From assembly GCA_036676175.1 (NCBI GenBank), contig JAKFDL010000104.1, positions 22,645 to 86,644 on the forward strand: DNA of 64,000 nt. Direction: 5' to 3'. The notes under the pieces were generated by a model, which searched no databases, was not told the DNA's origin, and saw only the letters and a program-made list of their open reading frames with translations. Source of the stretch: Methylotenera_A sp036676175 (GTDB lineage: Bacteria; Pseudomonadota; Gammaproteobacteria; Burkholderiales; Methylophilaceae). The translations under genes and the position numbers were made by a program. This document shows, piece after piece, positions 15,738 through 25,229 of this stretch; position 1 is the first letter of the stretch; the number at the start of each line of letters is the position of its first letter.

Positions 15738-16685
15738 ATGAATACGGCTACCCAAATGCTTAATCAACCAGTTGATTTAACCATTAGTCCACGCTTGGCT
15801 AAAAATGTGCGCAGAAACATCAAAGAGCGCATCATTGAATTTATTTTAATGTTGGCTGCGCTTTCTGCAGTGGCAACCACATTGTCGATTGTAGCTATTT
15901 TGCTTTATGAATCTTTAAGCTTTTTCAAAACGGTTTCTCTAGTAGATTTTTTTACTGATACACAATGGACGCCGCTATTTGAGGATGCACACTACGGCAT
16001 TCTTCCACTAGTATCCGGGACGCTCACTACTTCTGCGGTTGCACTTGCAGTCGCTATTCCAATTGGTACCATTTGTGCGATTTACCTGTCTGAATTTGCA
16101 TCGCATAAAACGCGTGAAATTGTTAAGCCGCTTTTAGAGTTGTTGGTGGGGGTGCCTACCATTGTGTTTGGCTATTTTGCGTTGCTGTTTTTAACCCCTA
16201 TCTTGCAAAAGTTTTTTCCAGATTTACCTGGTTTTAATATGCTTAGCGCAGGTATTGTCATGGGGATTATGATTGTGCCTTATATTGCATCGCTGGCTGA
16301 AGATGCGATGCGCGCAGTGCCCATGAGCATGCGTGAAGGCAGTTATGCCATGGGTGCAACACGTTTTCAAACCGCCATCCGAGTTGTCACTCCAGCGGCA
16401 ATTTCCGGCATCGTTGCGGCCTATATTTTAGGCATTTCGCGGGCAGTGGGCGAGACCATGGTGGTGGCCGTAGCTGCAGGTCAACAGCCAATTGTCAGTT
16501 TTAACCCAATGGAAAGTGCAGCCACTATTACCGCTTATATCGTGCAAGTGGCATTGGGTGATTTGCCGCACGGCAGTATTGGATACCAAAGTATTTTTGC
16601 CGCTGGCTTGGTGCTAATGGTCATTACCCTGTGCTTCAATATACTTGGCCATGTGATCCGCAAAAAATACCGTGAGCATTATTAA
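15738..16685 (+). CDS. pstC: Phosphate ABC transporter permease PstC
   Basis: 315 aa with six membrane helices and the binding-protein-dependent permease loop (EDAMRAVPMSMREGSYAMGATRFQTA), which contacts PstB. It forms the inner-membrane channel for phosphate with PstA. The stop codon directly abuts the pstA start. An N-terminal cytoplasmic segment of about 30 residues precedes the first helix, as is usual. Confidence 0.94.
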   Translation: MNTATQMLNQPVDLTISPRLAKNVRRNIKERIIEFILMLAALSAVATTLSIVAILLYESLSFFKTVSLVDFFTDTQWTPLFEDAHYGILPLVSGTLTTSAVALAVAIPIGTICAIYLSEFASHKTREIVKPLLELLVGVPTIVFGYFALLFLTPILQKFFPDLPGFNMLSAGIVMGIMIVPYIASLAEDAMRAVPMSMREGSYAMGATRFQTAIRVVTPAAISGIVAAYILGISRAVGETMVVAVAAGQQPIVSFNPMESAATITAYIVQVALGDLPHGSIGYQSIFAAGLVLMVITLCFNILGHVIRKKYREHY

Positions 16686-17672
16686 ATGAGCAGCAATATG
16701 ACAACTGAAACTTCAACGCAAGCGCCAATCCAAAAGCCAGTAGAGGCTTCGGTACTTAAAAACCTTGATGCCGTGCGCGCGATGATTAAGCGCCATAAGC
16801 TCAATGATTATATTTTTGCCGGCATTGGTTTGCTCGCGCTTATATTTTCGCTACTTACCTTATTGATTCTGTTTGGCGATTTGGTGATGGATGGCTTTGA
16901 GCGTTTTAATTTGCAGTTCTTAAGTGAGTTTCCATCACGTCGCGCTGCTAATGCAGGTTTGCTCTCCGCTTGGGTAGGGTCTGCATTGGTGATGCTGGTC
17001 ACATTTTTGGTGGCAGTGCCGATGGGCGTGGCAGCAGGGCTCTACCTTGAAGAGTACGCACCTAAGAACTGGTTCTCCGACCTGATTGAAATCAATGTGA
17101 CCAATCTTGCTGGTGTGCCATCAATTGTGTACGGGCTATTAGCACTGGGTTTATTTGTGTATATCTTAGGGTTAGGCCAAAGCATTTTAACCGCCGGTTT
17201 AACCCTTGGTTTACTGATTCTGCCTATTGTCATCGTTTCAACACGTGAGTCTATACGTGCCATTCCTGTGGCAATCCGCGAGGCGGCTTACGCGGTTGGC
17301 GCCACTAAATGGCAAGTGGTTTACGACCATGTGTTGAAATATTCATATGGCGGCATCCTCACTGGAGTGATTATTGGTATGGCACGCGCGTTAGGTGAAA
17401 CTGCCCCTATTATTACCATTGGTGCACTGACTTTCATCGCTTTCTTGCCGCCATCACCAGTCACAGAGGTCGCACCATTTATTAATTTTGAATGGTTAAG
17501 CTCGGGCTTTACGGTATTGCCTATCCAGATGTTTAACTGGCTGTCGCGCCCGGATCATGCCTTTCACATTAACGCGGCGGCAACTGGCGCCCTCATTATT
17601 ATAGTGACCTTGTTAATGAACGGAACAGCAATCTACTTACGCTACAAAATTCGCAAAAACATTAAATGGTAA
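16686..17672 (+). CDS. pstA: Phosphate ABC transporter permease PstA
   Basis: 328 aa, six membrane helices after a ~45-residue cytoplasmic N-terminus. The EAA-type loop is in RESIRAIPVAIREAAYAVGATKWQVV. It pairs with PstC in the inner membrane. The start immediately follows the pstC stop, without a gap, and pstB begins 18 bases later. Confidence 0.94.
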   Translation: MSSNMTTETSTQAPIQKPVEASVLKNLDAVRAMIKRHKLNDYIFAGIGLLALIFSLLTLLILFGDLVMDGFERFNLQFLSEFPSRRAANAGLLSAWVGSALVMLVTFLVAVPMGVAAGLYLEEYAPKNWFSDLIEINVTNLAGVPSIVYGLLALGLFVYILGLGQSILTAGLTLGLLILPIVIVSTRESIRAIPVAIREAAYAVGATKWQVVYDHVLKYSYGGILTGVIIGMARALGETAPIITIGALTFIAFLPPSPVTEVAPFINFEWLSSGFTVLPIQMFNWLSRPDHAFHINAAATGALIIIVTLLMNGTAIYLRYKIRKNIKW

Positions 17673-17690
17673 AAACCTATTTGGAATATT

Positions 17691-18470
17691 ATGAATAATT
17701 CGACATCAGCAATTAAAGCAGAATCCCGCGACCTCAACTTTTTCTATAGCAACGGCATGCAAGCGCTCAAAAATGTGAATATGCCATTGTATGAAAATAA
17801 AATTACTGCCTTGATTGGGCCTTCAGGCTGTGGAAAATCCACATTTTTACGCTGTTTTAATCGCATGCATGACTTGTACCCAGGCAATAAATACCAAGGC
17901 GAAATCTTGATGCATCCAGACAATACCAATGTGTTGGAAGATGGCGTTGACCCAATTGAAGTGCGCATGCGTATTAGTATGGTCTTTCAAAAGCCTAATC
18001 CGTTTCCAAAGTCTATTTATGAAAACGTGGCCTACGGCTTAAGAGTCCGTGGCGAAAGCAATAAGCGTATGTTAGATGACAAAGTAGAAGAGGCATTAAA
18101 AGGTGCCGCTTTATGGAACGAAGTAAAAGACCGTCAACAAGACTTAGCATTTAATTTATCGGGCGGTCAGCAGCAGCGTCTATGCATCGCACGCGCATTA
18201 GCTACCGACCCGGAAATCATGTTATTTGACGAGCCAACCAGCGCACTAGACCCGATTGCCACGGCAAATATCGAAGAGCTGATGTCTGAGCTTAAGCAAA
18301 AGCTCACCATCTTGGTCGTTACCCACAATATGCAGCAGGCGGCACGCGTATCGGATTACACCGCCTATATGTATTTGGGTGAGCTGATGGAATATGACGA
18401 CACCAATACCATTTTTACTAACCCTAGCCGTAAAGAAACCGAAGACTACATCACTGGAAAATTTGGCTAA
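17691..18470 (+). CDS. pstB: Phosphate ABC transporter ATP-binding protein PstB
   Basis: 259 aa ABC ATPase. Walker A is GPSGCGKST (near 43), the signature is LSGGQQQRLCIARAL, and Walker B is IMLFDEPTSALDP with the switch His in VVTHNMQQAARVSD. It powers phosphate import through PstCA. The PstB-specific CFNRMHDLYPG segment after Walker A supports the assignment. Confidence 0.96.
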   Translation: MNNSTSAIKAESRDLNFFYSNGMQALKNVNMPLYENKITALIGPSGCGKSTFLRCFNRMHDLYPGNKYQGEILMHPDNTNVLEDGVDPIEVRMRISMVFQKPNPFPKSIYENVAYGLRVRGESNKRMLDDKVEEALKGAALWNEVKDRQQDLAFNLSGGQQQRLCIARALATDPEIMLFDEPTSALDPIATANIEELMSELKQKLTILVVTHNMQQAARVSDYTAYMYLGELMEYDDTNTIFTNPSRKETEDYITGKFG

Positions 18471-18531
18471 TTTAAATGCTTACCCATCCGTCTGATTTTC
18501 ATTGAAGTATTAGGATTAATAGGGAACTACC

Positions 18532-19239
18532 ATGCAATCTGAACATATATCTAAACAATACGACGCCGATCTGGAAGCGGTGCGCGCAAAAGTCCTGGAA
18601 ATGGGCGCTTTAGTAGAGCAGCAAATAGTTGACGCATTACAGGCTTTGCTGAAGAACAGTTCTGAACTGGCACAAAGCGTGATTAAAAAAGATGAACTAG
18701 TGAACGCATTAGAAGTGCAAATTGATGAGGATTGCAGTCACATTATTGCGCGCCGGCAACCTGCAGCGGGGGATTTGCGCATGGTGTTAATGATGATTAA
18801 GAGTATTACCGACCTCGAACGCATCGGCGATGAAGCCTCAAAAATCGCCCGCTTTGCTATTAAAGCAAGTGAGACAGAGCGCTTAGCCGCGCCACGTTTC
18901 GCAGAGATCAAGTCAATGGCAAATAGTACCAAAGATATGCTGCATAAGGCTTTAGATGCTTTCGCACGCTCGGATGCGAGCAAAGTGATTGAAATTGCAC
19001 AAATGGACGCAGAGGTAGATGAACAGTATCAAGCTGTGATTCGCCAGCTAATCACTTTTATGTTGGAGGATCCACGCACTATCTCGGTGTGTCTAGAAGT
19101 GCTATTTATTGCGAAAGCGGTAGAGCGTATAGGCGACCATGCAAAAAACATTTCTGAAAATGTCGTGTATATGGTGCAGGGAAAAGATGTGCGTCACACC
19201 AGTATTGCGGACATGCAATTACAGGTATTTAAAGAATAA
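18532..19239 (+). CDS. phoU: Phosphate-specific transport system accessory protein PhoU
   Basis: 235 aa, two three-helix PhoU repeats with the metal-binding helix signatures (TDLERIGDEASKIA in the first half and KAVERIGDHAKNISENVVY in the second). It represses the PhoR/PhoB response when phosphate is plentiful by linking Pst to PhoR. A clear AGGGA ribosome site precedes ATG. It is the last gene of the operon and is followed by a terminator. phoB and phoR are not in the window. Confidence 0.95.
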   Translation: MQSEHISKQYDADLEAVRAKVLEMGALVEQQIVDALQALLKNSSELAQSVIKKDELVNALEVQIDEDCSHIIARRQPAAGDLRMVLMMIKSITDLERIGDEASKIARFAIKASETERLAAPRFAEIKSMANSTKDMLHKALDAFARSDASKVIEIAQMDAEVDEQYQAVIRQLITFMLEDPRTISVCLEVLFIAKAVERIGDHAKNISENVVYMVQGKDVRHTSIADMQLQVFKE

Positions 19240-19259
19240 TTAATCGGCTGTTAAACGTG

Positions 19260-19290
19260 AACCGCTTGTGTAAGTAACAAGCGGTTTTTT
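19260..19290 (+). terminator. Rho-independent terminator of the pst operon
   Basis: AACCGCTTGT (19260-19269) pairs with ACAAGCGGTT (19277-19286), a perfect 10-bp stem followed by TTTT. Confidence 0.9.
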
Positions 19291-19340
19291 GTTGTCGCAA
19301 AAATACAACGTTCTTACTGTTGATTACCTTAAGTAGGTCT

Positions 19341-19358
19341 TTGTCATCATTCTGTCAT
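19341..19358 (+). promoter_or_regulatory. Pho box of the porin gene
   Basis: TTGTCAT-CATT-CTGTCAT, heptamer matches 6/7 and 7/7, 11 bp apart. CAAAAT lies ten bases downstream as a weak -10. The porin start is at 19423. Confidence 0.8.
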
Positions 19359-19422
19359 ATTAAAGTCTCAAAATCCCTGTGTTGAAAAAACTTAAATTAA
19401 TTGTTTATTTGGGGACTTAAAA

Positions 19423-20913
19423 ATGAATTTCAAATTACGCAGTTTGGTTGCCAGTACTTTGGCAAGCACGTTTTTACTGGGTTTTGCTGGTACTGCTATA
19501 GCCGATAGTACAGACGATATTGTGAATGCGTTAATGGCAAAAGGGGTGTTAACAGAAGAAGAAGGTGCACTGTTGTTAAAAGGTCGCACTGGTGAAAGAG
19601 AAGCAGCAGAAAAGAAAAAAGAATCTGCGGTTTCAGCTAAGTATAAAGATGGCTTGAGTTTTGAAAGCGGTGATGGCAAATTTAAAGCACAAATCAATGG
19701 TCGTGTGCATGCTGATTACCGTTTCTTTGATTATAACGACAATGACAGAAATCCTCCCGTAGTAGGTGCTGGAAACTCGATTGCTAATACTAATAGCGTA
19801 ACAGATACCGGTGATATTAGACGTTCACGATTAGGCTTTAAAGCTGCTTGGAAAGATTACTATGAAGGTGAGGTTGTTGCCAACTTAGGAAGTACTACAG
19901 GCACTAGTCTAGATGTTGGTTATCTAAATATTGCTTGGTGGAAGCCAGTGCAATTCAGATTTGGTCAATTTAAGATGCCTATGAATTTGGAAGAATTGAC
20001 TAGCTCTAACAATATCGATTTTATGGAGCGCTCTTTTGCAAACCAATTAGCGCCAGCTAAAGAGATTGGTGGAATGGTTCATGGTACTCCATTTAAAGGC
20101 ACTACTTATGCATTAGCATTCTCCAACGGTCAGGGCCAAAATGCGACAGAAGGTGATATACGCGAAGATGGTAAAGATGTCATTGGTCGTGTGACTGCTA
20201 ACTTTGCTGAAATGATGGATAATAAAGACATGGTGATGCACGCGGGTATTTCATATTCACAAGGTGAGTTACCGCAAGGTGCAGCTGGTGTTGCAGGTAG
20301 AACAGAAGCACGTGGCGCAACTTTTTTCACTGCGCCTGTATTTGCAAATACGCAGTTTGAAAAAATTGATCGTAGTCGCTTAGGTTTGGAAGGGGCTGTG
20401 GCTTATGGACCATTTAAAGTGCAAGCTGAGTGGCTGCAATTAAATAATGACTTTGAAACTAATAATCGTAGTTATGATTTGGATACCGAGAACTGGTATT
20501 TGCAAGCATTGTGGACGATTTCAGGTGAAGCTTATGCCGATGCCTACAAAGGCGGCATATTTGGCGGATTAAAACCAAAAAATGATTTTGATCCAACCAC
20601 ATTTAGTGGAGGTCTGTGGGAATTGGGTGTGCGTTATAGTGAGTTTGATGCGTCAGACTATGACACAGCGGGTATCGGGCAAGGCAATGGTGTGGATGCT
20701 TTAGTTACGACGAAGGCAAGAGGCTTTGCTCAAGCAGAAGCTTGGACTGCGGGTATTAAATTTATACCAAACTCGAATATCCGCTTAATGTTAAATTATG
20801 TAGACACTGACTTTAGCGATGCGATTGGTGGCGCAACGGGTGGTGTAGTCGTAAATAATAAACGTGTTGATGATGAAAAAGCAGTGATTATGCGTGCACA
20901 ATGGATGTTCTAA
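19423..20913 (+). CDS. Phosphate-selective porin, OprP/OprO family
   Basis: 496 aa outer-membrane protein. A signal peptide (MNFKLRSLVASTLASTFLLGF, cleavage after AIA) is followed by a short helical region with LMAKGVLTEEEGALLLKG, typical of OprP/O-type porins, then a beta-barrel rich in alternating aromatic strands ending in a terminal Phe (MRAQWMF). Such trimeric porins admit phosphate or polyphosphate. The Pho box upstream and its place next to pst support phosphate uptake. The ribosome site is GGGGA. Specificity (phosphate versus diphosphate or polyphosphate) cannot be read from sequence. Confidence 0.9.
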   Translation: MNFKLRSLVASTLASTFLLGFAGTAIADSTDDIVNALMAKGVLTEEEGALLLKGRTGEREAAEKKKESAVSAKYKDGLSFESGDGKFKAQINGRVHADYRFFDYNDNDRNPPVVGAGNSIANTNSVTDTGDIRRSRLGFKAAWKDYYEGEVVANLGSTTGTSLDVGYLNIAWWKPVQFRFGQFKMPMNLEELTSSNNIDFMERSFANQLAPAKEIGGMVHGTPFKGTTYALAFSNGQGQNATEGDIREDGKDVIGRVTANFAEMMDNKDMVMHAGISYSQGELPQGAAGVAGRTEARGATFFTAPVFANTQFEKIDRSRLGLEGAVAYGPFKVQAEWLQLNNDFETNNRSYDLDTENWYLQALWTISGEAYADAYKGGIFGGLKPKNDFDPTTFSGGLWELGVRYSEFDASDYDTAGIGQGNGVDALVTTKARGFAQAEAWTAGIKFIPNSNIRLMLNYVDTDFSDAIGGATGGVVVNNKRVDDEKAVIMRAQWMF

Positions 20914-20937
20914 CTTAGACCTTATTTTCTTTAGATT

Positions 20938-20964
20938 AAAACCCGCTCTAGTAGCGGGTTTTTT
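20938..20964 (+). terminator. Rho-independent terminator after the porin gene
   Basis: AAAACCCGCT (20938-20947) pairs with AGCGGGTTTT (20953-20962), then more T. Confidence 0.9.
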
Positions 20965-21028
20965 ATTGTCTAGCACTAATCAGGTATAATCAAGTCATCT
21001 AAAAGTTAAGCATTTTAAAAGTCACTTT

Positions 21029-21667
21029 ATGTACAAACACCCATTATTAGACCGCTATAAAATGTCCCCGCAAGAGGCTCTAGATATTTTGGTTGAAGGC
21101 AATCAACGTTTTGTTAACAATCAAATCTCAAAAAAAGACTTCGAGTCTTTAATCCATCTTACTAAAGACAAGCAGCATCCATTTACCTCTTTTTTAAGCT
21201 GCAGCGATTCACGCGCGCCAGTTGAAATGCTGTTTGATCAAGCTTTAGGTGATGTATTTAGCGTGCGCTTGGCGGGCAACATTGCATCCGATAAAGGCAT
21301 TGGCAGTTTAGAGTTTGCTAGCAAGTATCTGGGTTCTAAGTTGATCGTAGTGCTTGGACACACCAGTTGCGGCGCGGTAAAAGCGGCGTGCGATAACTTC
21401 AGGGAAGGGCATATCGGCGAAATCATCAATCACATTAGACCCGCGGTGCGCCAAGAGAAAACCGTGCTTGAATCGCGCGATTCTAATAATGAAGATTTTG
21501 TGGCAAAAGTGTGCGAGTTAAATGTAAAAGTGCAAATCAAGCAGATTATGCACAGTAGCGATATTATTGAAGACCTGCTGAACGAAAAGAAAATCGGTTT
21601 GATTGGCGGCGTTTACAATATATCTACCGGCCAGGTTAATTTCTTGCAAGATACCTTATTACTCTAA
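21029..21667 (+). CDS. Beta-class carbonic anhydrase
   Basis: 212 aa. Zinc ligands are in SFLSCSDSRAPVE (Cys, with the CxDSR motif) and GHTSCGAVKAA (His and Cys). It interconverts CO2 and bicarbonate in the cytoplasm. A methylotroph that oxidises C1 compounds to CO2 and needs bicarbonate for carboxylases would use it, but that link is inference. The gene stands alone, convergent with the isc operon (6 bases between stops). Confidence 0.93.
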   Translation: MYKHPLLDRYKMSPQEALDILVEGNQRFVNNQISKKDFESLIHLTKDKQHPFTSFLSCSDSRAPVEMLFDQALGDVFSVRLAGNIASDKGIGSLEFASKYLGSKLIVVLGHTSCGAVKAACDNFREGHIGEIINHIRPAVRQEKTVLESRDSNNEDFVAKVCELNVKVQIKQIMHSSDIIEDLLNEKKIGLIGGVYNISTGQVNFLQDTLLL

Positions 21668-21673
21668 ACTGTT

Positions 21674-22015
21674 CTAGCGGTGGCCTTCTTTAGCCATGTT
21701 GATACTGTATTTTGGGATTTCCACTACAAGGTCCTCGGTACCAATAATCGCCTGACAAGATAAGCGTGATTGCGGCTCCAAACCCCACGCTTTATCCAGT
21801 AAGTCATCCTCTGTGTCGTCAGATGCTTCCAGTGATTTAAAGCCTTCGCGAATGATCACATGGCAGGTGGTGCAAGCGCAAGCCATGTCGCAGGCGTGAT
21901 CGATATCAATCTCGTTCTTTAATAAAGTTTCGCAGATTGAGTCACCTGTTTTCCCCTCAATGGCAGCACCATCGGGGCAGAGTTCAACGTGTGGTAATAC
22001 AATAATTTGTGGCAT
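21674..22015 (-). CDS. fdx: ISC-type [2Fe-2S] ferredoxin
   Basis: 113 aa. The cluster cysteines are in the CDMACACTTC stretch and RLSCQAI, the adrenodoxin-like Fdx pattern (CX5CX2CXnC). It supplies electrons for iron-sulfur cluster assembly on IscU. It is the last gene of the leftward isc operon, 23 bases after hscA. Confidence 0.95.
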   Translation of the reverse strand: MPQIIVLPHVELCPDGAAIEGKTGDSICETLLKNEIDIDHACDMACACTTCHVIIREGFKSLEASDDTEDDLLDKAWGLEPQSRLSCQAIIGTEDLVVEIPKYSINMAKEGHR

Positions 22016-22038
22016 AAGTTTATTCTTTAACTTGTTCT

Positions 22039-23931
22039 TTATATTTCGATTGAATCTAAATTTTTACCTGAAAGTGCACGGTGCACGCCAGCATCCATGC
22101 GCCTCGCAGCAAAGTCCTCGGTTGCAGCATTTAAATCTTCTGTGGCTTTAATAATGCTGTCTGTATTAACATCGCCAGGAATATTGGTCTGCTGGGTTAA
22201 ATTTATAAGCGCATCTATTTTAGCTTTAATTTGTTGTTTTTCTTGCTTATTTAATAAGTCGCCGTCTTTTTCAAGCGCATTCTTAATCGCTTCCAGCAAA
22301 CTTTCTGCGTCTACTTTTGCTTCGGCTAACGCACGCGCTTGTTTGTCAGCCTCTGCCGCGCTAAAGCCGCTTTTTAGCATGGCCAAAATTTGTTCTTCAC
22401 TTAAACCATAACTTGGTTTGACTACAATATTCGCTTCCACATTGCTGGCTATTTCGCGTGCCGAAACACTCAGCAAGCCATCTGCATCTACAGTAAATGT
22501 CACGCGAATACGCGCCGCACCAGCCACCATTGGCGGAATGTCACGTAACTCAAATTGGGCGAGTGAGCGGCAATCACTCACTAACTCACGTTCGCCCTGC
22601 ACCACATGAATGCTCATGGCGGTCTGGCCATCTTTAAAAGTGGTGAATTCCTGCGCTCGCGCAATCGGCAAAGTAGCGTTGCGCGGGATGATTTTTTCTA
22701 CCAAACCGCCCATAGTTTCTAGGCCAAGCGACAACGGAATCACATCCAGCAGTAGCAAGTCTGCATCACTTTTGTTGCCTGCCAAAGTGTTGGCTTGTAT
22801 CGCAGCGCCTAAAGCGACGATTTTATCGGGATCTAAATTAGTCAGTGGTGATTGCTTGAAAAAATCAGCGACCGCTAAACGAATTTGCGGCATGCGCGTG
22901 GCGCCGCCTACCAGTACCACGCCTTTAATATCTTCGACATTTAAGCTGGCATCACGTAACGCTTTTTTAGTCGGGTTGAGGGTCTTAATCACTAACGTTT
23001 GCGTCAACTCATTAAACTGCTTGGTACTTAAGGTAAGGTTAATCAATTCACCCGTGCTTAACATGCTGGTAATTTGTGCATTGGTGTGGTCGGTTAACCA
23101 TTCCTTGGCTTCGCGCGCTTTGGTTAGCAGTAAGCGTGTATCCTGCGCATTCACTGGCTTGCATTTACTCTGCTCGAGTATCCAGCAGAAAATGCGGCGG
23201 TCGAAATCATCCCCTCCTAGCGCGCTGTCGCCATTGGTGGCGAGTACCTCAAATACACCTTTTGATAACTTCAAAATACTAATGTCAAAAGTCCCGCCGC
23301 CTAAGTCATAAATGACATAAGTGCCCTCAGCGGCATTGTCTAAACCGTAAGCGACCGCAGCAGCAGTAGGTTCATTTAGCAAACGCAATACGTTCAAACC
23401 TGCCAAGCGCGCAGCATCTTTTGTGGCTTGACGTTGAGCGTCATCAAAGTAAGCGGGGACGGTGATTACCGCACCCACCAACTCGCCACCCAGTGATTTT
23501 TCTGCACGGTTTTTAAGTGCTTTTAAAATTTCTGCAGAGATTTCAACAGGACTTTTAATGCCAGCGCGGGTTTCAATTTGCAGCATTTCGCCAGATTCGG
23601 TTTTTGTCTCGACAAAGTGATAGGGTTGTAACGAAGCATCAATATCCTTTAGGCCGCGCCCCATAAAGCGTTTGGTAGAAACTATCGTATTGGCCGGGTC
23701 TTGGCTTTGTGCAGCTTGTGCGCTATACCCTACGTCTATATTGCCATCTGGCAAATAACGTACTACGCTGGGTAACAGGGCATGACCATCATCATCGACC
23801 AAAACACTGCTTAAACCACTACGCACGGTTGCGACTAGCGAGTTAGTGGTGCCTAAATCAATGCCCACAGCAAGTTTGTGTTGATGGGGTGCGGCAGATT
23901 GGCCAGGTTCGGATATTTGGAGGAGTGCCAT
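22039..23931 (-). CDS. hscA: Fe-S cluster assembly chaperone HscA (Hsp70 class)
   Basis: 630 aa Hsp70-type ATPase. The ATPase domain has GIDLGTTNSLVATV, YDLGGGTFDISIL and VVLVGGATRMPQIR; the C-terminal part is the substrate-binding beta domain and lid. HscA binds the LPPVK motif of IscU with its co-chaperone HscB and helps release the finished cluster. It lies between hscB and fdx in the usual order. A large reading frame antisense to it is an artefact of codon bias. Confidence 0.96.
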   Translation of the reverse strand: MALLQISEPGQSAAPHQHKLAVGIDLGTTNSLVATVRSGLSSVLVDDDGHALLPSVVRYLPDGNIDVGYSAQAAQSQDPANTIVSTKRFMGRGLKDIDASLQPYHFVETKTESGEMLQIETRAGIKSPVEISAEILKALKNRAEKSLGGELVGAVITVPAYFDDAQRQATKDAARLAGLNVLRLLNEPTAAAVAYGLDNAAEGTYVIYDLGGGTFDISILKLSKGVFEVLATNGDSALGGDDFDRRIFCWILEQSKCKPVNAQDTRLLLTKAREAKEWLTDHTNAQITSMLSTGELINLTLSTKQFNELTQTLVIKTLNPTKKALRDASLNVEDIKGVVLVGGATRMPQIRLAVADFFKQSPLTNLDPDKIVALGAAIQANTLAGNKSDADLLLLDVIPLSLGLETMGGLVEKIIPRNATLPIARAQEFTTFKDGQTAMSIHVVQGERELVSDCRSLAQFELRDIPPMVAGAARIRVTFTVDADGLLSVSAREIASNVEANIVVKPSYGLSEEQILAMLKSGFSAAEADKQARALAEAKVDAESLLEAIKNALEKDGDLLNKQEKQQIKAKIDALINLTQQTNIPGDVNTDSIIKATEDLNAATEDFAARRMDAGVHRALSGKNLDSIEI

Positions 23932-23947
23932 TTATTGCGCTTTTTAA

Positions 23948-24457
23948 TTAGTCTAATTTTTCAATCGATTTCACAATATCAGCGCGTACTTTATCCATAA
24001 AAATCAGTTTACGCGTGTTATCGGTGGCTTCATTTAAATGATTGTGTTGGAATTGGTTTTTCAAGTTTTCTTGTAAATCTTTACCAGCACTGCCAATTTC
24101 GTCCAGCAAGTTTTCCAACATGGAAACATCACCAGCGTCTTCTGCATCTTCAATCGCTTCACGCCACTCCATTTGCTGCATTAAAAAATCGGCAGGCATT
24201 TGGTTGTTCTTTTCGTCTACGGCGGTAATACCTTGCAGGCTCAATAAATAAGCGGCGCGTAGGCCGGGTGATTTTAGCGTTTGGTAGGCCTCGTTTGCCA
24301 TGGTTGCAGTTTGCATTGAGGCTAGTTTTTCTGTGGGGGAAGCGGATACAAAGCGGTCTGGATGCGACTCAGATTGTATTTTTCGGTAATTACTTTCTAA
24401 AGTTGCTACATCCAGGCTAAAGGTTTGGGGCAGTTTAAATAGCTCGAAGTAATTCAT
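23948..24457 (-). CDS. hscB: Fe-S assembly co-chaperone HscB (J-domain)
   Basis: 169 aa from the ATG giving MNYFELFKLPQTFSLD, the family N-terminus. An upstream in-frame Met would extend into the end of iscA and is unlikely. The J-domain has the HPD motif (SESHPDRFV), followed by a C-terminal helical bundle that binds IscU. It stimulates HscA ATPase. It starts 14 bases after the iscA stop. Confidence 0.95.
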   Translation of the reverse strand: MNYFELFKLPQTFSLDVATLESNYRKIQSESHPDRFVSASPTEKLASMQTATMANEAYQTLKSPGLRAAYLLSLQGITAVDEKNNQMPADFLMQQMEWREAIEDAEDAGDVSMLENLLDEIGSAGKDLQENLKNQFQHNHLNEATDNTRKLIFMDKVRADIVKSIEKLD

Positions 24458-24471
24458 ATTGTGCAAAGAAA

Positions 24472-24795
24472 TTAAACAGTGAAACTTTCTCCGCAGCCAC
24501 ACTCATCTTTCACATTCGGGTTATTGAACTTAAAGCCTTCGTTCAAGCCTTCCTTGGTGAAGTCGAGCTCGGTGCCATCAATGTAGGCTAAGCTTTTCGG
24601 ATCAACAATCACTTTTACGCCGTGGCTTTCAAACGCCATGTCTTCAGGGTTTAAATCATCCACAAACTCAAGCGTGTAGGCCATGCCAGAACAGCCTGTA
24701 GTTTTAACGCCCAAGCGCAAGCCAATCCCTTTGCCTCTGTTGCTCAGGAATTTTTCGACACGGTTTGCTGCAGTTTCAGTTAAGGTGATCGCCAT
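24472..24795 (-). CDS. iscA: A-type Fe-S carrier IscA
   Basis: 107 aa HesB-like protein. The three conserved cysteines are Cys35 in TGCSGMAY and the pair in ECGCGESF at the C-terminus. It carries or inserts [4Fe-4S] clusters. It is 3 bases downstream of iscU in the isc operon. Confidence 0.95.
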   Translation of the reverse strand: MAITLTETAANRVEKFLSNRGKGIGLRLGVKTTGCSGMAYTLEFVDDLNPEDMAFESHGVKVIVDPKSLAYIDGTELDFTKEGLNEGFKFNNPNVKDECGCGESFTV

Positions 24796-24798
24796 CTT

Positions 24799-25194
24799 TT
24801 AAACAGTTGCCTTTGCCAATTGCTTTGCTTTAATGTCCGCTACCGCCGCTTTAATTGCATCTTCTGCCAATACTGAGCAATGAATTTTAACTGGCGGCAA
24901 AGCCAATTCTTCCGCGATTGCAGAATTTTTAATCGCATAAGCTTCGTCTACCGTTTTGCCTTTTAACCACTCGGTAACCAATGAGCTAGAGGCAATGGCT
25001 GAACCACAACCATAGGTTTTGAACTTGGCGTCTTCAATAATGCCGTTATCATTGACCTTAATCATCAATTTCATTACGTCGCCGCAAGCAGGTGCGCCAA
25101 CCATGCCGGTGCCTACGTTAGGGTCGTTTTTATCTAAACTGCCCACGTTACGCGGGTTTTCATAGTGGTCTAATACTTTGTCTGAATATGCCAT
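24799..25194 (-). CDS. iscU: Fe-S cluster scaffold IscU
   Basis: 131 aa. Three cluster-binding cysteines are visible (APACGD, TYGCGSA, KIHCSVLAE), and the HscA recognition motif LPPVK precedes the last. IscS-derived sulfur and iron are assembled here into a [2Fe-2S] cluster. The ribosome site GGAG is a few bases before ATG. Confidence 0.97.
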   Translation of the reverse strand: MAYSDKVLDHYENPRNVGSLDKNDPNVGTGMVGAPACGDVMKLMIKVNDNGIIEDAKFKTYGCGSAIASSSLVTEWLKGKTVDEAYAIKNSAIAEELALPPVKIHCSVLAEDAIKAAVADIKAKQLAKATV

Positions 25195-25229
25195 TTTGTT
25201 GCTCCTTTACTGGTTTAACAACCAGTCAT

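Noticed and set aside
22610..23311. 233-codon open frame antisense to hscA
   Set aside because: It mirrors a well-conserved gene and shows Ser/Lys-rich composition from reversed codons; no ribosome site or family.
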